Shown: positions 11,943 to 24,094, counted from the first letter of the stretch. The stretch is 64,000 nucleotides of DNA from Cryptomeria japonica (GCF_030272615.1 NC_081410.1:574007241-574071240), one strand, 5' to 3'. The notes: generated from the sequence alone by a model not told the origin. Program-made: numbers and translations.

Positions 11943-12250
11943 TAGAGGAAAACCATCCATATCATTGCCCATTAAATAGACCCTCGCCAATGTCTCCCTC
12001 TGACACACCAAATGTTGCCTCCACATCATCCCAACCAGATAATCAACTCAAGATCTTGGACAATGGTTGTGGAGAATACAAATTGGAGGACGTCTTATTA
12101 ATAGGCAACCTCCCTCTCTCTCCTAAATCATTTGGCAAACCAAAAGAGCTCTAAAAGGACCCAAAACCAGTCATGCAATGCCAAAATACCACCTTCTAGA
12201 AATGGGGCCCACTTAATGAGGAGAACCTTGAAGAAGATGTCTCTTCCTGG

Positions 12251-12637
12251 TTGTACCGGGAAGAGGATGATAATCCAGCAAGAATATTCAAAAAAATGTA
12301 CCCAAAAGAATCTGCCATAGTTGAAAGAATGGGTTACAAAGGACACAGCTTGGGACCAGAGGAGAAAGGAAGAAAAACACCCATAAATCCTATCTCCTAT
12401 AGATACAACAGAGGCTTGGGGTACACCCCAATGCCTAAGATTACTATCGCTAGTGCCCCTTCTAGTCCTTCTTCGGATATCGAAAGTGCTGATGAAGAGG
12501 AATTCCATGAAATGCCTTATGAATACGAGAAAGATATCTTCTTTGACACTTACATCAATACCATCACCCCTGTAACCCCTCCCACTTCACACAAGCTACA
12601 TCTTGTCCATCCTGAACTCATTGACTGGGGCCAATAG
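12251..12637 (+). pseudogene. pol: E3 G-patch-like segment between protease and RT
   Basis: ERMGYKGHSLGPEEKGR ... YRYNRGLGYTP has the Gly spacing of a G-patch, a short RNA-binding module known at the same place in many plant Tat elements and in some retroviral proteases. It is followed by an acidic linker (SADEEEFHEMPYEYEKDI) and ends at a TAG (12635) that looks like a lost CAG. It is part of the polyprotein rather than a separate gene. Confidence 0.6.
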
Positions 12638-12892
12638 GATAAACCCACTTTAGATATCTATGTTGATGATAATGCTCTCATTGCTCTCCTGACGATGTGA
12701 AACCTGTAAGATTGTAATAGAATCGAGGGTATTCAACTACATGAAAAGGGATACTTTGGTAGTCAAGTCAATGCTCTTAGCCACAAAAAAGATAATAAAA
12801 GGAAAAGACATGATTCCCTAGGTGAAAACCTCCCTGAGGCACATCTAGATGAACAAAAAATAAAAACAAAGGGCATATCCAAAAGTGAAAAT

Positions 12893-14420
12893 TTGGAAAA
12901 GGCACTTGACGATGAGGGACCTGACCTCCCTACCATTGGTTACCTTCCACAAGACAAATCAAATTTACTGATAGAAGAAATAGACAACATCAACATGGGC
13001 ACTGAAATCATTCCAAAAAATGTGCTCATTGTCAAATCCCTCATAGAAATAGAGAAACAAGACTTCATCAACTTCCTTACAGAGGTAAAAATTAATTTTG
13101 CATGGTCCCATTCCGATATGCCAGGGTTGGATCCTGCCTTGGTGGTTCACAATCTCGTCGTCCACCCAGACGCAAAACCTGTAAAACAAAAATTGCACAA
13201 AATGCACCCACATATTGCTCTCCTAGTCAAGGCAGAACTCCAAAAGATGTTAGATGCAAAATTCATCAAACCCATAGACTACACTAAATGGGTCTCTAAC
13301 ATTGTATCTGTCGGCAAACCTACTGGGGGCATCCGCATCTGCATAGATTTCTGAGATCTAAATAGAGCTTGTCCTAAAGATGATTTCTTGCTCCCCAATA
13401 TAGACATGATTGTGGACCTTACAGGAGGACATGAAATGCTATTGCTAATGGATGGGTTTTCCAGATACAACCAAATCAGGATAGAAGATGAGGATCAGCA
13501 TATAACCGCATTCACAACACCATGGGTACTTTCTATTACCGAGTCATGCCTTTTGGCCTTAAAAATTCTGGAGCTACATATCAACGTGCAATGACAATAA
13601 TTTTTCATGACCTCTTGCACAAAATTATGGAGGACTACGTGGATGATCTGCTAGGCAAATCCAAGACAAGACAAGAGCATATCCTTATTCTAAAACAGAT
13701 CTTCAAAAGATTGGAAAAATACAAGCTACGCCTAAATCCCAAAAAGTGTGTGTTTGGCGTCACATCGGGAAAACTACTAGGATTTGTTGTTTCCCGCAGA
13801 GGCATCGAGGTTGATCCTGCAAAGGTAAAAGTTATTATGGAAATGCCTCTGCCAAGAACTCTCAGACAACTATGCAGTCTCCAGGGAAAATTCCATTCTG
13901 TCAGGTGTTTCATTTCACAGCTAGCAAACAAGTGCCATCCATTTGCACACCTATTGCGTAAAGACACAAAATTCAAATGGGATTACTTATGTCAAAAGGC
14001 CTTTGAGAAATTAAAAGAATATCTAGCATCACCTCCAGTTTTTATGCCACCTACCCCTGGAAAACCCCTCATTTTGTACATATGTGCTACTATAGTGGCA
14101 TTGGGGGCATTACTAGCGCAAACAGATGATCAAGGGAAGGAACACGCCATTTACTATATCAGTCGGACATTGGTAGGATATGAACTCAATTACACCCCAA
14201 TTGAAAGAGCATGTTTGGCATTAGTGTTTAGCACACAAAAACTTTGACACTATATGTTGAACAACAAAACAAAGTTGATTACCAAGATAGACTCGCTTAA
14301 ATATCTCTTGTCTAAAGTTGCTCTCACTGGCATAACCGCTAAATGGGTCATGCTCTTGAGCGAGTTTGACATTGAATACATGGACAGAAAGGCAATCAAG
14401 GTACAAGTTATTTTAGATCA
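12893..14420 (+). pseudogene. pol: E3 reverse transcriptase and RNase H
   Basis: Gypsy RT/RNase H, copying element RNA into DNA. RT blocks in order: KPVKQKLHKMHP, IRICIDF-stop-DLNRACPKDDF (CGA lost to TGA at 13352), LLLMDGFSRYNQI, ITAFTTPW, then a 1-nt deletion in the G run near 13530, VMPFGLKNSGATYQRAM, and the catalytic YVDD (13634-13645). The thumb/connection region (FGVTSGKLLGFVVS) leads to RNase H (LGALLAQTDDQGKEHAIYYISRTL ... YTPIERACLALVFSTQKL), broken by TGA at 14245. In the first RNase H the expected catalytic Asp is not obvious (LYICATIVALGAL). Confidence 0.88.
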
Positions 14421-14493
14421 ATTGGTTGAAGCTCCACTTCCAGGTGACCATCCTCTTCTCACAGAATTACCATATGAGTTCATTATGGCTGTC

Positions 14494-14895
14494 ACCTCAT
14501 ACCCCACATGGCAATTATACTTTGATGGCTATTGTACTCAAAATGGATCGGGGGCAGAAATATTATTGGTTACACCTCAAGGAGATGGCATCCCCAAATC
14601 ATACAAAATAGCCTTTGCATGTACCAATAACATAGCAAAATACGAGGCACTCATCACAGGTTTGCGTCTGGCTATCCACTGGAAAATAAAGGAGTTACAA
14701 GTTTATGGTGATTCTCAGATCATTATAAAACAAGTCAATGATGAGTACCAGAAAAAAGATGATAAACCCCTTCCTTACCATACCATGGTTAAAGATCTTA
14801 AGAAACATTTCATAGCAATCACATTTAATCAAATCCCATGAACAAACAACAGGGCTGCAGATGCAATGGCCACCATTGGCTCCCTCCTTCAAATG
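14494..14895 (+). pseudogene. pol: E3 second (archaeal-type) RNase H
   Basis: A second RNase H follows the gypsy one, the hallmark of Tat elements. Key residues are visible: Asp in WQLYFDG, Glu in NNIAKYEALITGL, Asp in LQVYGDSQIIIKQV and Asp in NNRAADAMATIGS. One TGA (CGA expected) at 14839 interrupts it near the end. In E3 it lies between RNase H and integrase; in E6 the equivalent domain lies before RT. Confidence 0.85.
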
Positions 14896-15171
14896 TCAGC
14901 ACACATTCAGAAGTGTGAGTTCTTGGTCGAGTAATTATTTATACCAGCATATGACCTACCAGAGTCTAAAATGGTGTGTGTTCTCATTGCTCCTGAGTCC
15001 CCTTGGTACCAAGAAACCTTCGCTTTCCTCAAAGACAACACCATTCCCCCACATCTCACAAAAACTCAACAACAAACCTTCATCCGCCAATGTGCTCGTT
15101 ACACCATCCTCAAAGACACCCTATTTAGAAGGCAATTCGACGGTTCCCTCCTAAGGTGTTTAGATAAATAA

Positions 15172-16239
15172 GAGGTAGAATGGGCATTACGCGAAGTACA
15201 CGAGGGTATCTGTGGGGCACACTCAAGTGGGCTCACATTGGCTAAAAATCTTTTGAGAACATGATACTATTGGCCTAAAATGGAGGTAGATGCATATAAT
15301 TACGTGAAGAAATGCATCCCTTGCCAGCAACATGGTGATAAAATTCATGCACCATCATAAGAATTGTAGCCATTTATAACACCATGGCCCTTCTCACAGT
15401 GGGGGCTCGATCTCATTGGGAAAATCCACCCTTTATCTTCCAATGGACATAAATTCATTATCACCACCACCGAATACTTCACCAAGTGGGTAGAGGCTAT
15501 CCCTCTTACTTTCACCACCGGCAAGCAAATATCCAAATTCATCCTGAACTATCTAATCTGCTGGTATGGCATCCCAAAAGTTATTATCATAGATAATGGC
15601 AAACAATTTAAAAACTAGGATGTCAAAGAACTCTGCCGAAAATTCAACATCCAACATCACTTCTCCACCCCATATTATCCCCAAGGCAATGGCCAAACTG
15701 AGGCTTCTAATAAAACCTTAATCAAAATCCTCAAAAAGACAGTCAATGAAGTTGGTCATGATTGGCACCTCCAACTCTATCCCTCTTTGTGGGCCTACCG
15801 CACCCCCACAAGCACCACCCCTTATTCTTTGATCTTTGGCTCTGAAGCCATCCTTCCCCTTGAGATTGAGATCCCCTCTCCAAGGGTATCGCTACAAGAC
15901 ATCCTACCAAAGGAAGAATATAGAATTGCCTACTTACAAGAGCTAGAATTGTTAGATGAAAGGCACCTCAAGGCCTTGAACCATCTCTGGGTATATTAGA
16001 ACTGCTTGCGGACGAGTTATCACAAAAGAGGGGAATTCCAAGTTGGTGATCTTGTCCTCATGGAGAATCAAGAAAATCTACAAGAAAGAGAAAAGAAAGG
16101 CAAGTTTGAGCCTAATTGGCTTGGACCATATGTAATCACAGCAAAATATGGATCAGGAGCTTATCAATTGGCTACTCCTGAAGGCAGTCCTTTGGATGAT
16201 CCAATGAATATCATGCACCTCAAAAGATTTTATGCTTAG
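15172..16239 (+). pseudogene. pol: E3 integrase
   Basis: Inserts the cDNA into the chromosome. Zinc domain: VHEGICGAH ... YVKKCIPCQQHG. Catalytic core: Asp in WGLDLIGKIHP, Asp in IIIDNGKQF, Glu in GNGQTEASNKTL. Then LWAYRTPTSTTPYSLIFG and a C-terminal region with FEPNWLGPYVI and the HLKRFYA end, closing at a TAG (16237-16239). Stops at 15169, 15259, 15358, 15616 and 15997 all fit C-to-T changes of CAA, CGA, CAA, CAG and CAG. Without these the frame would be full length. Confidence 0.88.
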
Positions 16240-18077
16240 TCCTCAGAAAGTCTTAAATTGTGAAAAAAATAAAGAAAAAAACTTAAAAAATGAGAAAAAG
16301 ATCCTAGAAAAATCATCACTTTGGTGAAAACCTGGCAAACAGGCGCCTTATGACACAAAAAAATTTAAAAAGAAAGAAAAACAATTCATCCACTAGTGAA
16401 AACCACTTTGTTGCACTATGGACAAGTACCTTGGTGAAAACCTCTGTGCAGGTGCTAAGGTAAATAACCGGATCCACTATCTAGCATGAGGATACTACAA
16501 ATCATCTGCCATCTAGCCCACCCATGCGCAACATTCCTTCTTTTCCTCCTCCCAATAAAACATGCGTATGATGATGAGTCTTCACCTAAGTCATGAACAA
16601 GGAATGTCCCATTAAACTAAGCTTCTATACCTGTCTATAAACTTCAAGAAGTCTTGAGAAACAATCCCAAGTCCACAAGTCACTCTCCAAAACCATAGAA
16701 TCACTTGCCTAATCCAAAAGCTCACTTTTTCCTAGGGATGAGTGATGACCCCTTCCCTCACCTGGCAACCTAATCCTTCATCCTAGTTCTACTCTTGGCA
16801 AGAGGTATCATTTGGTCGCAAGGAAGTGACTTGTTAGATTTTGTTAGATCTTTTCATATAGACTTGCATATTTTGCTCTATGAATGCCACTATTTATGAC
16901 TGCTTGGGTTCTTCCATATCCAGTTACATTATGATAGGTGCATACTGGGGTATATTTCATAGTATGGCATGTTTTGGATCCCTCTTTTATAAACTGCCGA
17001 CCTAGTACTAGTGTTTATCAACACTTACCTTCTTGTGTACAAGAGGTATCGGTGTGTTTGAGGGTTTCCTTGCACAAACCCACAACTTTGTATTAGTGTT
17101 TCTTGACACTTGCATTGTTGTGTGCAAGAATTTCCCATTTGTCTACAGAGTTAGTCCATGCCCTGGGTTTCTCATGGCATCCTGATTTCTATAATCAGTG
17201 GTGCAAGCCACTCAAGGCAGCATCAAACTAGGTTGGCTCTCCACATTTTCTGTGCACAAAATCTCACCATCATTCCATCAAATCCTAAACTCAATAATCC
17301 CATGGAGTTCTCAATTTCCCCCACTTCCCATCTATTCCATATTCTTCTATCTAAGATCATTGTGTTATTATTGGCATATTCCCTCTTTTTATTAATTCAT
17401 TCACATCATGTAGAGTGCATTTCTTACACAGTCAATTTTTTTTCACAAAACATTTACCATATAAGATTGCATCAATAAAAGATACACTCATCCATATAGC
17501 ATTACATTTAGACTGCATCATAAATCATTCACATATGTGTATAAAGTATAAAAAACACGCATCCTGCATCCAAAAACTATGTCAGCAACACATCATAAAC
17601 ATACATACATAAGCATCCACTCTGCATCACAAAATAGGTCAGCATAGCACATCCATGATTGCATCCATATATGACATCATAAGACAAACAAAAATAATCC
17701 ATCACAATAAATGCTACACATCATCTGTCACCAATCGAATCATGTATACATATATATATAAAGAGGAAAATATGTCCATCATGATACAATGACCCCTCAT
17801 TAGGTCCGTTGTGGCATATATGGACCCCCTATGAGGACCCATCTTCCCCCGCAGTCTCACCTCTCCTATTCTTCCTTCCAAATTCTTCACAACTGCTTCA
17901 TATTTCTTCCTCATTTATCCCTTCCACCCTGATTCTTCTTCCTCTCTTTTTTCAAGAATTTTTCGTCCTTTTTTCAAAAAAATTCTCGAGGGGGCATACA
18001 CCTCCCATGCTTTACACTGGGGCATCCTTTTCTTCTTCTATCTTCTACACATCATCATACACCTCACATAATTAATT
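16240..18077 (+). other. E3 3' non-coding region
   Basis: 1.8 kb after the integrase stop with no gene-like frame. The first 250 bases repeat the phrase GGTGAAAACC(T/A)C, with CTGGCAAACAGGCGCC and CTCTGTGCAGGTGC variants, which I associate with Tat 3' ends. The rest is low-complexity and AT-rich. Confidence 0.6.
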
Positions 18078-18525
18078 CTGATTCTGATCATATCTTATAC
18101 AGGATGAATCCTTCCTGAAACTAGACGTTGTGATCAGTCATGTCTTATATAGGATGAATCCTTCCTGAAACCAGACGTTATGCTCTGATCATGTCTTATA
18201 CGGGATGAATCCTTCCTGAAACCAGACATTGTGATCAATCATGTCTTATACAGGATGAATCCTTCCTAAAACCAGACACTCTGATCATGTCTTATACACA
18301 ATGAATCCTTCCTAAAACCAGACGCTCTGATCATGTCTTATACAGGATGAATCCTTCCTAAAGCTAGATGTTGTGATCAATCATGTCTTATACAAGATGA
18401 ATCCTTCCTGAAACCAGACGTTGTGATCAATCATGTCTTATATAGGATGAATCCTTCCTAAAATTAGACGCATTGATCATCTTTGTCTTATACAGGATGA
18501 ATCCTTCCTAAAACCAGACTGAATC
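18078..18525 (+). repeat. E3 tandem repeat, 9 copies
   Basis: Nine head-to-tail copies of a roughly 40-60 bp unit, each centred on ATGAATCCTTCCT and usually preceded by GTCTTATACAGG and followed by AAACCAGACG and GATCA. Copies differ by scattered substitutions and small indels. It lies about 80 bp before the PPT. Tandem arrays in the 3' region are common in Tat-type elements. Confidence 0.9.
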
Positions 18526-18619
18526 TAGATCTTATCAATCAAATCAATATCATCATCAAAAAACAAGATTATTCTTTGAATCAACGCATCATCACACCTC
18601 GCTTCAAAGAGGGGCAAAA

Positions 18620-19914
18620 TGTAGAGACTTAAAAATAATTATTTTTAATTATTTTTAATTACTCACATAATTAATTAATTAATTGTTAATTCAAATTATC
18701 CTCAATATTAATTAAATATAACTAATATTGTCACTATGGTATGTGACTGATTTATTTAATAAATCAATCCCTTTCTTTATTCTTCTAAAGATTAAATCCT
18801 CACAAATCTTCCTCTTGGCTAATTAATTTCAATTAATTAGTTAACCCACATGCTTCCTACAAACCATCTTCTTAATTCATCATTAACCTAATAAAGTCTT
18901 CTAGAAACTCCCTAAACTCACTTAACCTTATTCTTCTAATTTTTAATTCCCTCCACTCATTCTCTCTCCTAGTCAAATTCTCCTACAAATCCTAATCCCA
19001 CCTAACATTTACTCTAATCCCCCTCCTAATGAGTTGCTAATGGCTAATTATCATGATTAGCCACGAGGTCAACTCCTTGTCCCTTCCATCCAACCACTAG
19101 CTTTTAATGCTATTTTCCTAGGTGAATGTGAGATTTTTGAAATCTCACAATCCTCTAGGCATCTCCTCTCCCAAGGAATTTTTAGTTCCTTCTTATTCCT
19201 CCAATCTCCATGATTATCCCTTTTTGGAGAATTTTAAATTCCTCCTCCCCATTCTTCAAGGAATGTCACATCCTTTGCTCCTCTCAAGGCACATTGGGAA
19301 GTCTTCCCAATGCACTTTTCTCTTCTCAAGGTACCTTGGGAAGTCTCCCCAATGTACCTTGAGGAGTGTGGAGACAAGAAATGCCTTTAAGGCATATCTC
19401 TTGGTCTCCACACCCTCTCTTGGGCCTTGTGTGAGCTCACAAGCAATCCTAGCCCTTCATCTTGAATCCATCTCAGCCATTCATTCTTCCTCTCCTCTTC
19501 TTATAAATTGAGGACTCCAACACTTCATTTTTCATCTCCAAGTTCAGTAATCTTATGCTGCCCTTTTGAGCCTGGAAAATAATTTTAGCATCCTTATCAT
19601 GTTCAAATCATATCTCATCCACACTTGATCATCTCATTTCTATCATCCTCCAAGATCCATCTCATTTGTGCACAACATTGGAGAGCCATCCACATCAAGC
19701 AAGCAAGAGGAGCACATCAAGTGGAGCATCATTCAAGGGTGCCTTCACTTCATCAAGCTCCATCCGAAGGAGAAGGTATAAGGTTTGGTGAGGTATATGC
19801 ATTCTTATTCTTGTTTTAAGAATTTCAAATTATGTCTTTCAATTTCATATGATTATATGTTTGATTTGCATGCTTATTAATTAATCCACCTCACAGGTCT
19901 TTTTCCCCTCTTCA
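18620..19914 (+). repeat. 3' LTR of E3
   Basis: 1295-bp copy of the 5' LTR, preceded by the PPT AAGAGGGGCAAAA and followed by GTTTC. The TATA box is kept (about 19498-19510). A small number of substitutions and short indels separate it from the 5' copy, mostly transitions. Confidence 0.92.
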
Positions 19915-19919
19915 GTTTC

Positions 19920-21106
19920 CATTGTTTTTCAAGTGTTGTAGCCCAAGGAGATCAGGTAACCTCTCATCTTCAATTTCTAAAAGATATGGTCATATTCTTC
20001 AAAGATAGGAATAGTTATTTTATGTGCCATCGGATCAGGATCTACCTCAAGTAGTTAAGCTCTTTTCCAAGGAACTAAAGCTCTAAGACCAATTGTTAAA
20101 TATCTAGGAAACTAAGAGGGGGGGTGAATTAGTTGACAATAAAATTTTCTTCAATACTTTCACAAATCCAAAATAACCAAGAGAACTAATTAAAATAGAT
20201 ATAACATGAAATGACATACACAAAACCGATCACACAATGAACACCAGATGTGATATGGAAAGCCCAAGAAAGGAAAAACCACAAATAATGTTAATTCTAA
20301 ATATATAACACTAGTTACAGTGACACCAATTAAGGTGATTTTTATAAAAGGTGGCTCACTTCCAGAATGCTCACTGCAGGATGATTCACTTTCGAAAGAA
20401 GAAGAAAGAAAAAGAGAATCCACCACTATGACACAATCTGTAATACCGAAAATACTTATGATGCGTCTCAGGAGCAACATATTTCACATATTGATAGCAA
20501 TCGAATTGTTCATTTTCAATCACACACATCTTCCATATCCTCATACATTCAATTCATCCTTTTATTTATACTATCTCTGGGAAACATAATCTTCTAAGTC
20601 AGGCAAGATAGAGATTTCAAATAGGTTAGCACTAAACATTCTAGTGGTGGGAAGGAATGAGAAGTGGACCAAACCAATCATACTACATTGAACAAATCAA
20701 CATGTTACATCCATCATAAATACTAGACCCAAATCATGACTCATGTGCTACAAAAATCTTGTTACACATTCTCTAATTCTAGATCAAACCAGACCCAAAG
20801 ATAGCACTACCCAACTTAGAAAAAGTAAGAATAGAACCAAGATACTCATGAATATGATCAATCAATACCATATTTGGTAAATAGAGAAATCTGGATCACC
20901 CTCAACATGAACAAACAGTATATCAACTATAACACATCTTCCAGAGCACCAAACATTCTAGGAACACATCTTTCAAAATAACCATTAATGACAACCATCA
21001 ACATCACGAACATACCTGTCTTCCACTCCTACTCAATATGCTACATTTGGTCCCAACTAAATCATAGGATTTGACATAAATGAGAACATTCAAAAAAAGT
21101 CTAACA
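19920..21106 (-). mobile_element. E2: right fragment (5' LTR and start of gag)
   Basis: Continuation of E2 beyond E3. It contains the gag start (ATG at 20030: MAHKITIPIFEEYDHIF, stops following), the primer site (complement of 20081-20091, TGGTCTTAGAG, a decayed TGGTATCAGAG) and the 5' LTR. The gag reading joins the fragment at 4991 once E3 and one GTTTC are ignored. Confidence 0.75.
20094..21106 (-). repeat. 5' LTR of E2
   Basis: Putative 1013-bp LTR, minus strand, TGTTAGACTT ... ATATTTAACA, ending 2-3 nt before the primer site. TATA box AGTATAAATAAAAGG on the complement (20560-20572). It has the CACCCCCCCTCTTAGT motif (20111-20132) and the GGTTTTTCC...GGGCTTTCC motif (20254-20284), as in the other copia LTRs here. 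The outer end (21106) is inferred from the TG start only; the partner LTR is outside the window. Confidence 0.6.
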
Positions 21107-21878
21107 TATTTTGGTGCTATTGGTCCAGTAGTGATGTAATGCAAAAGTATATGGTGAAGTGTATGGTCTGGTTGTTTATTCTAGTTAAAGTCCTTGATGA
21201 TTGGTTGTATTTGGTTGTTGGTTTAGATGTAGTCCAAATGTCTATTTTTTGGTAATATGATATAGAGCTATATGTAGACTGATGTGGTGTTTTCAAGAAT
21301 AGGGGAATATGATATATTAACTATCTATAAGATTTTTGGATGGCTAACATTGATTATATGATGTATTTCCGAAAGATTAATTATGGTGTTTGATTTAGAA
21401 AGTGTGTTACCATCTTTGCTAACTATTATGGTGATTAGTATCATTGTCTATAATATATATATGCACCAAACATGTATCAGATGGCTATGTTGATTGGAGT
21501 AGAATGATTATGGCATACTAATCTTAGTTTTTTAGTTGATTAGAGATTTGTCCTTAAAGTGACATTTATGTCGATGATCGACATTACCACAATTTCAAGA
21601 CTGTGGGGAGGAATGTGTTGCTTTCCTCATATTTATATTGCCTTGAGGTTATTATGGATCATTAGATATTGTTCTTAACATGTTGTTCTTCTTTCATAGT
21701 GGACTACATATTCTATGTTTGGGTTCGGATTAATTTTGGGTAAAACAGTTTTGTATGAATCGACTTATGTATTTTGGTCCATGCGGTTGTGTGTAGAACC
21801 TTTGTGAGGATAATTGGAAGGTGTTATGATTTAGTGTGAATATTCACACTTCTTCTTTACCATGTGCATGCAATGTTT
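21107..21878. other. AT-rich DNA between E2 and E4, no gene seen
   Basis: 770 bp without a usable ORF. It could be the start of the E5 LTR, or DNA into which E2 or E5 inserted. A candidate E5 LTR start is TGTTATGATTTAG near 21821, but there is no second copy to test it against. Confidence 0.4.
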
Positions 21879-22249
21879 TGTTGCAAGGTGTGCGCCCTTG
21901 GTCTCCTTGTGCTATGTAGCACAATAGTCAGGTTTGTGACATGGCTTAATCACCTCCTGAGGATTCTATAAGTCTAGTGGTTGTATTGGGCATTAACAAG
22001 TCAATCTTTTGGTGCAATGGAAACCACACTTGTAACAAGTGGTAAAAAATCTTGGTCACATGTCCAAACTCCTCACTTGCACTAGGGGGATTGTTGCAAG
22101 GTGTGTGCCTTTTGTCTCCTTGTGTTGTGTAGCACAGCGCTCGGGTTTGTGACATGGCTAACCACCTCTTGTGGATTCTATAATTTTAGTGGTTGCATCG
22201 AGCATTAATAGGTAAATATTTTGGTGCAACGGTAACCACACTTGTAACA
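21879..22249 (+). mobile_element. E4: 371-bp TRIM element
   Basis: Two direct repeats, TGTTGCAAGGTG ... ACTTGTAACA (21879-22037, 159 bp, and 22092-22249, 158 bp), enclose a 54-bp core. The core begins AGTGGTA, like a primer site, and ends ACTAGGGGGAT, a good PPT. The direct duplication TGTTT flanks it (21874-21878 and 22250-22254). This is the anatomy of a terminal-repeat retrotransposon in miniature, at the small end for the class. The repeats differ at many sites, so it is old. It has no coding capacity and depends on another element's enzymes. Confidence 0.85.
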
Positions 22250-22254
22250 TGTTT

Positions 22255-22926
22255 TGGGTTGATAATGCATATGCATGTTACATATTTTATGCCGACCTAA
22301 TAGAAGTTACTAATGTTCTAGTTGGTATATAAAGGATAGATCAATTGTGTTGAGATATATGGATAGATGGCCTATGTTAAGTGCCTATGTTAAGTATGGA
22401 GATGAAAAAGTAAGATATATAATGTGTGTTTGAAGTGAGGAATAGGTTCAGAAGTGTTACAGAGTAGAGATGTATCAAATGAGTACTAAGTTGTGAACTA
22501 TTATCTACATGTTGGTAGATGTTATTCCTTCTATAGTTCAAATTTCTTATTCCTATTGTATCTAGATAGTTGTTTTGTATCTTGCCATGAAGAAGTTCTC
22601 TTTATTTGTGCAAGTCCCTCTTTTATATCTTGCCTAAGGTTGTTCACCTTAGTATGAAAGTTTGGAGCAGTGAGCTCCATGGCCTATGGCCTAAATTATT
22701 GTAAATAGTTGTTATATACATTATGAGTTAGAATCTCGCCATGGTTTTTTTCTAGTTTGGGTTTTCCACATAAAAATCATGGTGATCTTATGTGGATGCA
22801 TTTATTGTTTCTATTATTTACTTTCACGCACTTTTTGAATGGAGATTATGGTTTAAGTGTTTTAATTTGATCAATTTTTGGTGCATGCTAATTCACTCCC
22901 CTCTCAACATCAAGTAGTGTTCAATA
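22255..22926 (+). repeat. E5 5' LTR, 3' part
   Basis: Plus-strand copia-type LTR end. TATA box (GGTATATAAAGG, 22324-22334), the CCATGGTTTTT ... GGGTTTTCCAC motif (22740-22772), the ATTCACTCCCCTCTCAAC motif (22889-22908), and the LTR end at about 22926 (terminal CA decayed to TA) directly before TGGTATTAGAG (primer site for tRNA-iMet, 22929-22939). E4 is inserted just upstream, so the LTR start lies left of 21879 and cannot be fixed. Confidence 0.6.
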
Positions 22927-22996
22927 ATTGGTATTAGAGATTTGGTTCCTGAAGAGACAACTTAACTATTGAGGTAGATCTAGGATTTTGAACAAT

Positions 22997-23999
22997 ATGT
23001 TTGGAGAAGAATTGAATGACATGGATGCTTGAGATGATGTTGATGATTTTGTTGACATGGAAGGAGAGTTGAGATCTGTAATAGCAAATCCAGATGAAAG
23101 CAAAGAAAAACATAAGAAGCTAGTTAAAAAGATTTATTATCTAAGAAGCTTGCTCAATATAGCAAAGAAGGTTATTGATGGTTTTGAAACAAAGCTTTAT
23201 GACAAGACTAAATAATGTTTGATACTTGAGGAAGAAGTAATTAGACTGAAGATGGAACTAAAAGATTCTGAGGATCAAATCAAAAATGGGTTGAAACTCA
23301 AAGGTGGAAGTGATGTATTTGATGCTATGTGTGCTCAAAAAAGAAGATAAAGGTGGACTTGGTTTTGAAGATGGTGAATGTTCCAAGTCATCTAACAAGA
23401 AAGATAAAGAAAAAGAAAAGGTCAAGGATTATTTGAAGAACCCTAACAAAGATCAAAAGAATCACATTGCAGACCAGATCTTTCAAAACTCAAAGAATGT
23501 CAGGAAACTTCCTCTTCTTCCTTCGAGGTATTCATCTTTTAGTTGTAACTATTTTTAATGCTATAGATTCAGATATAGAGATAGTCAATGCAGAAGTCAG
23601 ATCATAAATCAATCTTTTAATGGAAAATGACACTATTATAATAAATTTGGCCATAGAGCAACTGAGTGCAAAAGTAGGTCAAATTGGAATAGTAGTAATT
23701 TAGGTTTTTCGAAAAAGAGTTCAATCTTTCAATGAATATTATTATGTTTTCAATGTATATGGGCACAAAGTTGTTGAATGCAGATTAAATAGAATTGTAG
23801 AAGAAGTGAAAATGACAGAATGAATGGAGGAAAATCATGACAAGGTCCAGTATGCTATAGCTATAGTAAAATTGGACATATTGTGAGACATTGCACAAGA
23901 AGGAATGAGATGATAGTCAATTCAAAAAGTAAAATTGATATCAATGAAGAGAATGAGAAGATGAATAGAAGACTGAAGATGGATCAACACCTATTGTAG
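22997..23999 (+). pseudogene. gag: E5 gag: coiled coil plus zinc knuckles
   Basis: Same plan as the E1 and E9 gags. From ATG 22997 (MFGEELNDMD) a Lys/Glu-rich coiled coil runs for about 110 residues with two internal stops, then CAQKRR, then GGLGFEDGECSKSSNKK (the GLGFE-GE motif shared with E1). Decayed knuckles follow: stop-HYYNKFGHRATEC (first Cys lost, about 23625), VFNVYGHKVVEC (about 23755) and CYSYSKIGHIVRHC (about 23850-23895). It ends at a TAG (23997). E6 is inserted a few bases later, at 24012. Confidence 0.68.
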
Positions 24000-24011
24000 G
24001 TACTGGCCCTT

Positions 24012-24094
24012 TGCTGATACCTAAAATTTCTTGTAAAGGGAATAGTATTATGGTAAGTTCATTGAGTGAGGTACTTATTGCACCTCAACAAATG
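24012..24094 (-). repeat. E6 3' LTR, outer piece
   Basis: 83 bp (TGCTGATACCTAAAAT ...) aligning with the start of the right LTR (TGTTGATCCCTAAAAT, 46871). It ends at the E7 duplication AAATG (24090-24094) and continues after E7 at 31616. Confidence 0.88.

Larger units (their letters stand above)
4997..19914 (+). mobile_element. E3: full-length Ty3/gypsy (Tat-like) retrotransposon
   Basis: Both LTRs (4997-6293 and 18620-19914) begin TGTAGA and end CTCTTCA. The 5-bp duplication GTTTC is present at 4992-4996 and 19915-19919. The order is LTR, primer site, 2.7-kb leader, gag, protease, G-patch region, RT, RNase H, archaeal-type RNase H, integrase, 2.4-kb 3' region with tandem repeats, PPT (AAGAGGGGCAAAA, about 18607-18619), LTR. 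Gypsy identity comes from RT-RNaseH-integrase order; the second RNase H between RNase H and integrase points to the Tat lineage. By eye the LTRs differ at a few per cent of sites. At least ten in-frame stops and a frameshift show it is now inactive. Confidence 0.93.

Noticed and set aside
18078-18525. CRISPR-like array
   Set aside because: The units are contiguous with no unique spacers, and the setting is a plant LTR element.
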